NCBI GenBank assembly: GCA_016169945.1
Contig: JADLSH010000191.1
Span: forward strand, 523,501-587,500
Direction: 5' to 3'
Length of the DNA: 64,000 nt
DNA from: Trachythela sp. YZ-2020
Taxonomy: Eukaryota; Cnidaria; Anthozoa; Malacalcyonacea; Clavulariidae
Made by a program: the position numbers and the translations under genes. The first letter of the stretch is position 1; each line of letters starts with the position of its first letter. A model generated the notes under the pieces. The model ran no database searches, was not told where the DNA came from, and saw nothing but the letters and a program-made list of their open reading frames with translations. Shown one piece after another: positions 1 through 9,956 of this stretch.

Positions 1-165
1 TAACAAGTCTGTTGAGTCAACAACCTTGTAGCAAGTTGTCAACAAGCTGGGAACAAGCAGTGCGAACACATCTTGATAACAAGTTGTTGAAACAGCATTG
101 GTACAAGCCTGGCCTGCTGCAGCTTTGTTACAACTTGCGCGTTTTTGCGTGTGTAGTAGACGTAC
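1..165. repeat. Dispersed ACAAGTTGT-rich repeat
   Basis: This stretch is built of alternating ACAAGTTG and CAACTTGT words and ends in a GTGTGTAG motif. A related copy with the same words and the same ending lies at about 20160-20315, inside an intron of the minus-strand HAP2 gene. It is a dispersed, self-complementary repeat with no coding potential that I can see. The following 165-361 is intron of the minus-strand GBP gene, with no further recognised feature. Confidence 0.6.
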
Positions 166-361
166 TCCGCAGATAGTTTGTGTTTACCGTGTTTATACAC
201 AGACAAATTATTCTTTGCCTCAGTTCATCCAGACGGATCATTCGTCAAAGACGAACTATGCACATAAGTTTGTCTGAGTGGACGAACTACCCAGATGACG
301 GATGATCAGGCCGTCTATTTGTCGCATTTATACGGATCATGGACCAATGAATGATACATAC

Positions 362-3300
362 TGTAGTTCTTCCAGTTGCGCTTGCCTGGGTACAGATATC
401 GTGTTGAATATAAAATAGGAACTGAGAAGTATGGTCAGCACCAACAATGATATGTCGTTCTTCTTCTCGGCTGAAGCAGAGTCAATGCCTTCAGTATCAA
501 CCAGTAAGATTGTAAAGTCATCTTTCTTCAAAACCTGTGCAAATATAATTTCTTAAACTCCTTAATAATTCATGAACAAAATACAAAGGAAATTTGTATC
601 GTTGTCTTGATACTACGACAATAAACTGCCATAAATTCATTTTTGCTGTAGGACCCTTAGGACTCTTAGCACTTCCATATTCTATATTCATAATCAAAAA
701 TACTTCATTTCATCACAAAACATTTAAAATAGATCGATGGACCTAATCATTTAACGTTATGGTCGTTGCCTCCCAAATTCACATCTTCGGATAACACACG
801 TTACTAGTTAGCCGGTTGTTTTAATAAGGTAAACATAGAATGGAACAAAGGTAACCAAGTGGCAAGTATTTAAGAGCCAATGTCAGGAAAAATCGATAAA
901 TTCGCGGCAAAAGTAAAAAAATCGATTTCGCTCAAACTTTGCCTCAGCATAGTCTATGATATGATAAAAAGCTGCGAAAAGTTTTTTCGAAAAATATATT
1001 TTAGTGTTTGAGAAAATCGCAATTTAAGGCCAAGCTGCCGAAATCGCCGTTTTACGAAGCGACATCTATGCCATATTTGATCGCCTCGTCTACAAAGAAA
1101 AACAAATGTAAGGGGCTAAATTGTCCTATCATCTTGTAGTATGGTGTTTAAATATACATTTGCGTGATTTTGAGGAAGTTTGAGTTAATTGTAAGATCAG
1201 AAATAATGTTATTCTCAACGTATAAATTTCAACTCCCTAAAAGTATGTAATAAACAAAATTAATTTTCACCATGTGATAAACCTTTGAATTGATCAAGCC
1301 TTAGCCTGTTGAATAAATGAATAAAATGCTTTCGATTGATGCAAAAATTTATTTGGGCAAACGACTGAGTGCTGCGCAAGAGCTGTTCAAAGTTGGGGCA
1401 AAATCGTGTTTACGTGACCTTGAGTCTATCTTGGAGGTCAAACTCTCACCTCGCTAAAAGTATATCATGAAGAAAATAATTTTTCACCATGTGATAATCC
1501 TTTGACTTGATCAAGCTTTAGCATCTTGAATAAATGAATAAAATGCTTTCGATTGATGTAAAGATTTTTTTGGGAAAACGACTAAGCGCAGCGCAAGAGC
1601 TGTTCAAAGTTTGGGTAAAGTCGTGTTTACTTGATCTTGGAGGTCAACTCTCAAAATAACACACATTGAATATTTGAACATAATAACCCAAGAGCTCCAT
1701 AAAACCAACCCAAACATAGTAGTTTTAAGCCTTGCTTACCAATGGCGGCCTTATTGTCTAATATACTGATGATAAAATAAGATATCAACTCGAAGTCTTT
1801 TTATTTGTCAAATTTGTCGCGTCTCTGCCTCTGGGTGACAGTCAATTGATTACTTCCGATTAATACTTTTCAGGAACATATAAAAAGCTCATCACCTTGC
1901 GGCTTCCATGATTTGAAATTATACTAATACTAATAAACAATACTAATATTCATCCTGCATTCATATGACCGCCTAGGCGAGGGCCGGGACCTTGCCTAGC
2001 CGTGCTGGAAAATTCAAATATAAACGCAAATATAGGGCTATAGCTGGGTGGATTCGCCCTTTAAGCGTGCTGTCGAGAATATATTGCTTTAAATTAAATA
2101 AATACAATTTATCTGCCAATTTTTATCTTTTACGATTTTAGCATTTAAAAAAATATCTCTGTGAATATCTCCGTGGGTTGTAACCGTGAAAACTGCTCCC
2201 GAATATGCGAATTTAGGTTCGTGAGAGGGCGTAATTTCTAAATTTATATACTATTTATAGCGGTGAGTCCAGTGATTTATGTTGCTCAAAAGTTTCATGT
2301 AAACACGGGATGAAATGCTCGGCAAAGCAAGCTGGCTGGGATATTTGTCGTTTGTAAACAGATAAACAAATCGCGCGATAACACCCCCTCTCAATTATTA
2401 AATATCACTTGTTCATCGCTAAGCCTAAGTGCTAATGGAAGATGGAAGTATTTTGTTCATTTCGATCTGTTGTTGGAGGCATCTGCGGTTTCGACAAGAA
2501 AGATCGCAATCGTAATACTCAAATCATCCCTCTAGTTTCCTGCACTAAGGATATTTCGAAACACGTGGCAGCTCTGGCTTTTAGGGGAACGGAAAATGAG
2601 ATTGATCTAATATTGTGCCGAGCTGGATTATTCAATTATGATGCAGAACGTATCAGAGATGACAATTTGTCCGCATCATCGCGCTGTGCTTGGTATAAGT
2701 TGGACGAGAGGTTCAAGCACGACGTGCAGAGTCCCAAAAATTATTTCTGAACATGGGAAAGGTAAAGGAAATTGGCCAAAAGGCGATCGAGGCATCAGTA
2801 AAAATGAGTCTCTCGTAATACTACGAAAGACGGGAATGTTTGTTCAAGTTGGTTCTGGTAAGCTAAATGAGTTATTCTTAGTGGGGCATCCACAGCTTCA
2901 GAAACATCTTTTAGTTGTAAAAACACTACTTTTATTCAGGTATTTGCAGAAAATGCAGGGAAGAAATTAAACAACACGAATTCCAAGAGCCAATCCCTCC
3001 TCCATCTGAGGTAAAAACAGTGATTGAAAGCTGGGTAAATGTCACTGGATCGATTTATTCAACTGAAATTACTGCATGTGTAAATAGTTCTAGCTGGTTG
3101 AAAATTGATAACAATTTCAGTCATTTTCCTCTTTTACATATCTGTTCATTTTTTGCTAATTCTTCTTCTCTCTTTCCCTTCCTTTCAAGTTCAACACAAC
3201 CAAGGGTTATCTTTTAATAAGACCCCAATATTTGATTTGTAGAAAGAACTTGCAATAACCGAGGAAGGTGATAGTTCTCCTCCATCTGATGTTAAAACAT

Positions 3301-6300
3301 TGACTTATAAAGTGGATAAAATGTCAATTGTGGTAGGATAAGTTTAATTCAATTCGTTAAAGCGTAACTTTTAATCCAATAATTTCTTTCCTTTCAGTTT
3401 CTTTCCTGTGAGTTTATTTTCTGTATTTTCTTGGGATTTTTCCCCTTAGTTTTCTCTGTTTGCTGTTTTTTTGTAAAGAGTAAAAAACTAAGCACGGTGT
3501 CAACCGCAAATAAATCATTTTTGTGTGATCATTGAGTTTTCATGCAAAAAATATTTTTTAGGAAGGAGATGAGATAACCTGCATGGAAAGGGATAGTTCC
3601 GTTCTGCAAACACCACAAAATGCACCAGGCAGTATTTGCACAGACACGCCATATACCTTATATCAACCATCGGGAACCTCTGAGACGCCAGAATTACAGG
3701 AAAATAATGAAACGGAAACCAGTTCAAGAGAAAAACTAAATTCGTTTTTGGCAACAAGAGACATCAGTCCCGTACGAAGCTCGATGAAACTGGCATGGAA
3801 TGATGCTTCGGAGAGAACGAAACGTCATTATACTCGTAAGGCAAGACAGGTCGTGTTTGCAACTCTGGAAGAAATTTCACCTGATAGCTCAGATATGTTG
3901 CTAGACGCATTGAAATCTCCATGGAGTGCTGATACCAATATCGATCCTACGTTGATGCAGGCACTTACTGAATGTTATAACAACGCAGCTCATTGGAGCA
4001 CACGTAGGCAAATCCTGTCAATCATGGCGGACAAGGTTAGTTTTAAGGAGCTCCAAAAGTGGATTCCACATTTAACCCGATACAGATACAGCATTGCACG
4101 TCATCATATCTTGCTCCATGGAAGAGGTTCTGTTGTTGCTCCCATGAAGAATACAAGGATATGCGTTTCACCCCAGAAACTTGATCACTTCTTGACATTC
4201 ATAACTAGTACATCAGTAATCCAGGACTTGCCATTTGGAGAGAAATCATTAAAGTTATCCTCCAATACCAAGATTATTGTTCCAAATGTCATCAGGAATC
4301 TTATACCTGAACAGTTAGTGAAACAATATCAGAGTTATTGTGAAGAGTCTGATTTCGTACCTCTGAGTCGCAGCACTTTATGCAGAATTCTGAAAGTCTG
4401 TTCTGCGTCAGTCCGAAAATCTCTTCAAGGGTTAGACTACATATCAGCAGAAGGTTCCAAGGCTTTTGACGATGTGGAAGATGTCTTAGAAAAGCTGGGA
4501 GACGAATATGGAACCGGTCATACCTGGGCAAAGGAGCAAAGTAGCAAATTGAAAGTTGCGAAACGCTATCTTAAAGGTGATTACAAGGTTAGTCAATTTA
4601 TTTATGTTCACACAGGAAAGGTACTAAATAGAAAGGCAAGGGAAAATACAATTTGTGTTGAGAAAACTGAAATGCTCCAACAATGTTACATCTTTTGTAT
4701 TAAAGGTACATGTAGCACCAAGTTCAAGAGTTGCAGATCACTGTAGGGCTCATGCTCTTAGCTATAAAAAGGAGAAGGACACTGATTATTTTATTGAATG
4801 TGACCACCATCATGATCTTCAATGTGACAGATGTCTCTTAATTCCTTCTGTTTTCGATGAGATAAGCACAGCTTTGGAAAACGCAGAGATCCCAAGCGAG
4901 GAAAAAGAGGAGATATTGTATCTTGTTTCCCAGTCCAAGAATAGTATTGAAGCCTGGAAGGCGCACTTACTCCGCACTGTTAACCAAGATGAAGCTAGAT
5001 TAGACATCATCAGTAATTTGGATTCAAATTCAGTTCTTATTGTCTTGGATTGGGCCATGAAATTCCTCCCAAGAAAATACCGAGAAAGTCAGTCAGATTG
5101 GTTTGGCAAACGGGGAATTTCGTGGCACATAGCCGTTGTGACAAGAAAAGTAGTCCAATCTCAAACAGAAACGCTCACTTTTGTCCACATTTTCAGAAAG
5201 TGTTCCCAAGACAGCCCAACAGTTGTGGCAATCGTAGACGATGTGGTTAGGCAGCTCAAGACAACCATGCCGGCAGGAGAGATGGTATACCTACGTCAAG
5301 ATAATGCCGGGTGTTACCATAGCGCACCTACCATACTGGCACTCCAGCAGATAGCTAAGAAGCACAAAGTGCAAATCAGATTGGACTTTTCCGATCCACA
5401 AGGCGGAAAAGGGGCGTGTGATCGTAAAGCAGCTTCTCTCAAGAACCACATAAAGATGTATCTAAATTCAGGAAAAGATGTCGATTCCGCTGAGCAGATG
5501 AAGGATGCTATTGAGTCCTTTGGTGGTGTACCGGGAGTTAGAGTGATTCTGTGCGACCTTCCTACTGTTTCTGAGGATGACGCACCTAAATGGGAAGGTA
5601 TCAGCTTTATCAATAACTTTGCGTATACCAAGGGTGGAATACGAACCTGGAGAGAATATGGTATTGGTCCTGGTAAATTTCTAAAATGGAGCCACTTCAG
5701 TTTGCAAAAAAAACACCCAATACCTCAGCTTAACGTAATTACGGATGCCGCTTCTCCAAAGGCTGAATTTACTACTATTAAAGCCAAAAGAAAGCCAAGT
5801 AAACCACAAGTTTCAGAAAAGTCAACAGATGAAGATAGAGCCTCAGACCACTTAGACGAGGAGAGCGACAATGAAGAAAACAAACTGTTTTCTTGCCCAT
5901 TCGAAGGGTGTATTAAAAGCTACCAAAGATTTTCATCCTTGCAAAACCATCTTGACATTGGAAAGCACAAATATGCATTAGAGCACGAAACTCTTCTTGA
6001 TAAAGCAATGCTGGAATACGCGAAAAGGTTAGAAGAAGGCACTAGCGCAGTACAACATCCAGAAGCCCATGGTATTTCACAAACATTGGATTACGTAGAA
6101 CCTTTGGAAATTGGATGGGCGCTAAAGTCGTCAGCTAAAAGAAAACGCTTTACCCCTACTCAGAAAGAATACCTAACTAGTCATTTTGACATAGGAGAAC
6201 AAACTGGCCACAAAATAGATCCCAAGAATGTGTCTAACTCTATGAGAAAAGCAAGAAATCCAGATGGTTCGCGTTTGTTCGAAAAATCAGATTTCCTGTC

Positions 6301-8973
6301 ACCGCAGCAAATTGCAAGCTTTTTTTCTCGCTTGGCTAAAAAAAGAAGACAAGTTGATTATAGTGACACAGAAGATGAGGTCGAGGAAGACGAGTTCAAG
6401 GAAATGTCAAACGAGGAAAACTTTCAAAAACTAACAAATGAAATTTTGAATGAAATTTCTATTTCCCATCCAATAATGTTTGAAACACACAACATCTGCG
6501 AACTGGCTACAAACTCCAAGTTGCCCAAATTCTCTGTACATATGCTCCAAGATATTTGCAACTTTTTTGAACTGGACACATCTGCCATAAAAAGCACAAA
6601 CAGATTCAAGAAACCGTATATCAACCTTCTGAATGAATTAGTGGCAACTTGCACCTGCTGCAAGAGCCAGTAAACTATTTTATGATTATGTGTTTGCACT
6701 GCGTATTAACAATATCCCACTGCATTCTACACTGCTGGTTTACTGCGGGTAGAAAAATGCCGTTAGCAATGTCAGTTAGCGCTTAAGCCCCATGGACCAT
6801 TTAAAAAGAGCGAAAGAGTGTGAACGAGTGTAACCGTACAGCGTGACTGGTAACAATGAATTTAATATTACAATATATATATAAATAGAGTTTACTGCTC
6901 GTAAACAATACAATGAGCATGTCCACCTTGTTTCGTTTCGATAGATACATTAATAAATTTGCCTGCGCTCACACGGTACCGGAGGGAACGTTTGACAGTT
7001 GAAAACGTTGATGTGAAAAAAACGTTCAGCTAGGCGCCGCAGGAAATTTGTCCAGTTCCGTGTAAACAGACTGCTTAAAGCCTAAGAGTAAAGGTTAAAG
7101 AGTAAAGACGAAAGTACCGAACGTAGAACTTCTTGCACGGAAAAAAACTTGTCCAATAGGCAATACTGTGTGAACGCATTTTCAAACTAACAGAGCAGGG
7201 CGCTTATATATATATAAGCGCACTGATACAGAGTTTTCATGAATCGATATTTAGCAATTACTACACCCTATCCCTTTTCAATTATTATATTATATTATTA
7301 ACCTTTTATTAACGGCTTTAGGCTTTACAGTATTTAGTAATTAGCACACTCTGTAATTTATTTACAAACTGAACAAATCATGAAATGTCACTCAGAGATC
7401 GACACGACAAAGGAATGACTCACAGTAAAAAGACCTCGAGTTGATATCTTATTTTATCATCAATATTATACAATATGGCCGCCATTGGTAAGCAAGGCTT
7501 AAAACTACTATGTTTGGGTTGGTTTTATGGAGCTCTTTTGGGTTATTATGTTCAAATATTCAATGTGTGTTATTTTGAGAGTTGAGCTCTTGCGCTCAGT
7601 CGTTTGCCCAAACAAATCTTTACACAATCGAAAGCATTTTATTCATTTATTCAACAGGCTAAGGCTTGATCAATTCAAAGGTTTATCACATGGTGAAAAA
7701 TTATTTCTTCATGATATACTTTTAGCAAGGTGAGAGTTTGACCTCCAAGATAGACTCAAGGTCACGTAAACACGATTTTGCCCCAACTTTGAACAGCTCT
7801 TGCGCAGCACTCAGTCGTTTGCCCAAAGAAATTTTTACATCAATCGAAAGCATTTTATTCATTTATTCAACAGGCTAAGGCTTGATCAATTCAAAGGTTT
7901 ATCACATGGTGAAAATTAATTTTGTTTATTACATACTTTTAGGGAGCTGAAATTTATACCTTGAGAATAAAATTATTTCTGATCTTACAATTAACACAAA
8001 CTTCCTCAAAATCACGCAAATGTATATTTAAACACAAAACTACAAGATGATAGGACAATTTAGCCTCTTAGATTCATTTTCTTTGTAGACGAGGCGATCA
8101 AATATGGCATAGATGTCGCTTCGCAAAACGGCGATTTCGGCAGCTTGGCCTTAAATTGCGATTTTCTCAAATACTAAAATATATTTTTCGAAAAAACTTT
8201 TCACAGCTTTTTATCATATCATAGACTATGTTGAAGCAAAGTTTGAGCGAAATCTAAATTTTTACTTTTGCCGTCGATTTTCGAAATTGTTTGTTTTTTC
8301 CTGACATCGGCTCTTAAGTGAATTGGGTAACGACTGGCATAACATGCGTTGCTTGAGAAGTTCTATTACCATTGCATGATAAACAGCGAGGACGCATGTA
8401 CGCATTACGTGCCTATTTTTATAATTGCGAAATATTCTCCGCTTGCTACATGTCCTGACTTCCCTGCCTTGACGTGACCAGCCCTAGACTAGCCTGCTGA
8501 CTTCCCTGCCTTGACGTGACCAGCCCTAGACTAGCCTGCTGACTTCCCTGCCTTGACGTGACCAGCCCTAGACTAGCCTGCTGACTTCCCTGCCTTGACG
8601 TGACTAGCCCTAGACTAGCCTGCTGTCTTACCTGGGTCCCAATCCATATACCAAAGGTCTCTGGGTCCATGCTGTGACCTAACTGGAATGCATCAGACGA
8701 GCCCAATAACCGCGACAAAATATAAGATTTCCCACTCCTAGCCATGCCGCCTATCGACACCACTGCTATGGGATCCCGAACTTTCGACAGTAGAGCCACG
8801 GTCGATGGTACTATCTCTAAATGAGTTCGCTTCACTCCTGGCGTGTGTGTAAGTTTGCCAGATTTCGAATCGTATTTCACATTGTTTGGTAGCACGAGAG
8901 GCAGAGAGCTAGCTTTGGCTGACGAGTCTGTACTCTCAGTACCGAATAGAGACACTTTCTTGAACTTTTCCAT
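362..8973 (-). CDS. GBP: Guanylate-binding protein-like GTPase, 5' part only
   Basis: Large GTPase of the GBP/atlastin type. Exon 1 is 8973-8632 (114 codons, from the first in-frame ATG) and exon 2 is 534-362; the rest lies beyond the left edge. Residues 76-83 form a GxxxxGKS P-loop, a switch I threonine lies in the DPETFGIW segment, and exon 2 carries the LVDTEG motif (G3). Exon 1 ends at CAG/GTAAGA in phase 0 and exon 2 starts after a CACAG acceptor, so they join in frame. The intron between them is 8.1 kb because it contains a 7.4 kb transposon. Compared with the plus-strand neighbour, the intron after the P-loop is missing and the next one sits about 30 codons upstream of its partner. The TATA box at 9143-9149 supports transcription from the shared intergenic region. 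An immune effector role is family knowledge, not visible here. Later exons are unseen, so the gene could be intact or broken. Confidence 0.85.
874..1822 (+). repeat. Left terminal inverted repeat of the TTAA transposon
   Basis: This arm pairs with 7397-8313 along nearly its whole length, with scattered mismatches. It contains an internal direct duplication of about 215 bp: two versions of a TTTCACCATGTGATAA block followed by a GAATAAATGAATAAAATGC block lie at about 1266-1440 and 1481-1650. The right arm carries the same duplication. Confidence 0.8.
2442..6673 (+). CDS. Spliced transposase-like gene inside the TTAA element
   Basis: Proposed exons are 2442-2857, 2940-3010 (or 3034), 3243-3332, 3562-4587 and 4706-6673. 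Phases agree at every junction, and the last intron is 118 bp in phase 0. The first exon carries [10 protein letters not shown] followed by CRVP, and the second ICRKCREE, together forming a cysteine/histidine region. The long central part has acidic residues arranged as in DDE recombinases: VLDWAMKF (near 5044), [11 protein letters not shown] (near 5290) and GACDRKAA (near 5415). A C2H2 finger (CPFEGC to HLDIGKH) follows near 5896, then an acidic tail. Similar uncharacterised proteins occur in cnidarian genomes, from memory. A one-base frame change is needed near 2640-2665 between the [10 protein letters not shown] and SEMTICPHH segments, so this copy may be inactive. DDE catalysis is an inference. 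Confidence 0.65.
7397..8313 (-). repeat. Right terminal inverted repeat of the TTAA transposon
   Basis: This arm is the inverse complement of 874-1822, including the duplicated internal block (copies at about 7527-7740 and 7800-7960). The outer end is adjacent to TTAA at 8314-8317. Confidence 0.8.
8450..8626 (-). repeat. 42-bp tandem repeat, about 4 copies, just inside a GBP intron
   Basis: The unit contains CTAGCCTGCTGACTTCCCTG and is repeated about four times with almost no divergence. It starts only a few bases downstream of the exon 1 splice donor of the minus-strand GBP gene. Because 42 is a multiple of 3 the repeat stays open in the GBP frame, but the strong donor CAG/GTAAGA before it argues that it is intronic. 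Confidence 0.8.
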
Positions 8974-9142
8974 GATATTCGGTTTGAGTGTGAAATTAAG
9001 TGAAAATTGCGATGTAGACCTGACGGAATTTTTAAAATGCAGCCGTATATCAGTAGACAATAACACTCGACTGCCTTTCGACAATAATCAAATTTCCATA
9101 AAATTAGCTGGCTTTCGTTAAAAAACTCCTAAATTTCTCTTC

Positions 9143-9149
9143 TTTTATA
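9143..9149 (-). promoter_or_regulatory. TATA box of the minus-strand GBP gene
   Basis: Reads TATAAAA on the minus strand in the context CCATATAAAAGA. It predicts a start near 9115-9118 and a 5' leader of about 145 nt to the ATG at 8973. Confidence 0.5.
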
Positions 9150-9503
9150 TGGACAAGAAATTTAGCACACTTTCACAACCGAAATGAAAGCAGAATGAGT
9201 TGATGTCGTAAGATGAGAATTTAACCACGGTAAAACTGAAAGTGCATGAAATATTAATATGACATCAGCATTTTCAAAGAAAACAGGATATTACAACAAC
9301 CGGAAACCGGGCTAGATTTTCGCTTGTTTTGGTCTGTTTCTGGTTTATAAATGTTCACTTCTTCGCTCGAAAAAAATATCTTCAGCAAAGCAGTAATGCA
9401 GAAATTGTGTTATTTCGAGTATAGGTAAAAATGAACAAACGTTTTGACAGAATTGAGTTTTAGCTGACAGGGACTTACATTGTTATAACAATGCATTGAT
9501 ACT

Positions 9504-9513
9504 GGGAATCCCC
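9504..9513. promoter_or_regulatory. kappaB site GGGAATCCCC
   Basis: A perfect match to the NF-kappaB consensus GGGRNNYYCC, placed between the two divergent GBP genes about 530 bp from the minus-strand start and 440 bp from the plus-strand start. Confidence 0.55.
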
Positions 9514-9705
9514 TATTTCTTAATTATCGCGATATTATGCATACTTATCAATAATCATTACGTCGTGGAAAACAATCAGTGTCAGATTTCACATACGAAG
9601 CATGTTAATTCATATGCCTTTATTCTTTAAAATTGGTCTTCGTTCTAGCTGAAGTACAATTTGCTTTCGCATTATATATCACCGTCGAAATTATACTTTC
9701 AAATT

Positions 9706-9721
9706 GAAAGTGAAAACGAAA
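9706..9721 (+). promoter_or_regulatory. Triple GAAA interferon-response-like element
   Basis: Reads GAAAGTGAAAACGAAA: three GAAA half-sites at exactly 2-bp spacing, the arrangement bound by IRF-family factors (GAAANNGAAA). It lies 236 bp upstream of the plus-strand GBP start. A weaker GAAACGAAA with 1-bp spacing follows at 9847-9855. Confidence 0.55.
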
Positions 9722-9779
9722 TTATTAATATGCTTACATGACTATTCCATGCTTATAGATCATTCATATACAGGATTCT

Positions 9780-9801
9780 GGGAAACCCCTTGGGGAATTC
9801 C
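9780..9801. promoter_or_regulatory. Two adjacent kappaB sites
   Basis: GGGAAACCCC at 9780-9789 and GGGGAATTCC at 9792-9801 both match GGGRNNYYCC perfectly and are separated by two bases. They lie about 95-115 bp upstream of the plus-strand TATA box. Confidence 0.6.
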
Positions 9802-9894
9802 AAGTTGCAATTTCGTAACCCTTATAAGTGCCAGCTCATTTTCAACGAAACGAAATTAAAAGAAGTCGCTTTCGCTGTAACGAGCGCGTTGAAG

Positions 9895-9902
9895 TATAAA
9901 AG
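9895..9902 (+). promoter_or_regulatory. TATA box of the plus-strand GBP gene
   Basis: Reads TATAAAAG, 55 bp before the ATG at 9957. It predicts a transcript start near 9925 and a very short 5' leader. Confidence 0.6.
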
Positions 9903-9956
9903 ATCAGATACTAAACAGCAGCTTGTTTTGTCGTTTAGTATTGAAAGGCATATAAA

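Larger units (their letters stand above)
874..8313. mobile_element. 7.4 kb TTAA-type DNA transposon with long inverted repeats
   Basis: The element is flanked by TTAA at 870-873 and at 8314-8317. It begins GAGCCAATGTCAGG and ends with the inverse complement of GAGCCGATGTCAGG. The inverted arms cover about 874-1822 and 7397-8313, so each is about 0.9 kb. Inside is one spliced plus-strand gene at 2442-6673. TTAA duplications are known for the piggyBac and Kolobok superfamilies; the GAG terminus does not look like piggyBac. The encoded protein is not one I can place in a named superfamily. A 22-bp perfect palindrome, starting GCGCTTATATAT, lies at about 7201-7222. The stretches 1823-2441 and 6674-7396 show no other feature. 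Confidence 0.85.
741..8362. repeat. Foldback MITE split by the TTAA transposon
   Basis: The stretch 741-782 (CCTAATCATTTAACG, then GTCGTTGCC) is the inverse complement of 8322-8362 (GGTAACGACTGGCAT, then AACATGCGTTGC). The same inverted-repeat family is seen uninterrupted at 19655-19870. The 7.4 kb transposon therefore appears to have landed inside an older foldback element that was already in the intron. Confidence 0.5.
8974..9956. promoter_or_regulatory. Shared divergent promoter of two GBP genes
   Basis: This is the region between the two GBP start codons (8973 on minus, 9957 on plus). It holds one TATA box per direction, three consensus kappaB sites and one triple GAAA element, each listed separately. 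It also holds looser GAAA-type words such as GAAATGAAAGC near 9183. There are no SINE or MITE insertions, in contrast to most non-coding DNA around it, which suggests functional constraint (inference). Confidence 0.65.

Noticed and set aside
2638..2970. Separate small gene
   Set aside because: It is the continuation, in an adjacent frame, of the transposase N terminus; its end past 2857 is intron.
8446..8631. In-frame extension of GBP exon 1 through the 42-bp repeat
   Set aside because: A strong CAG/GTAAGA donor precedes it, and the next exon matches the GBP family directly after that donor.
8974..9084. Upstream extension of the minus-strand GBP
   Set aside because: No ATG in frame there. 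The first ATG is at 8973 and aligns with the start of the plus-strand paralogue.
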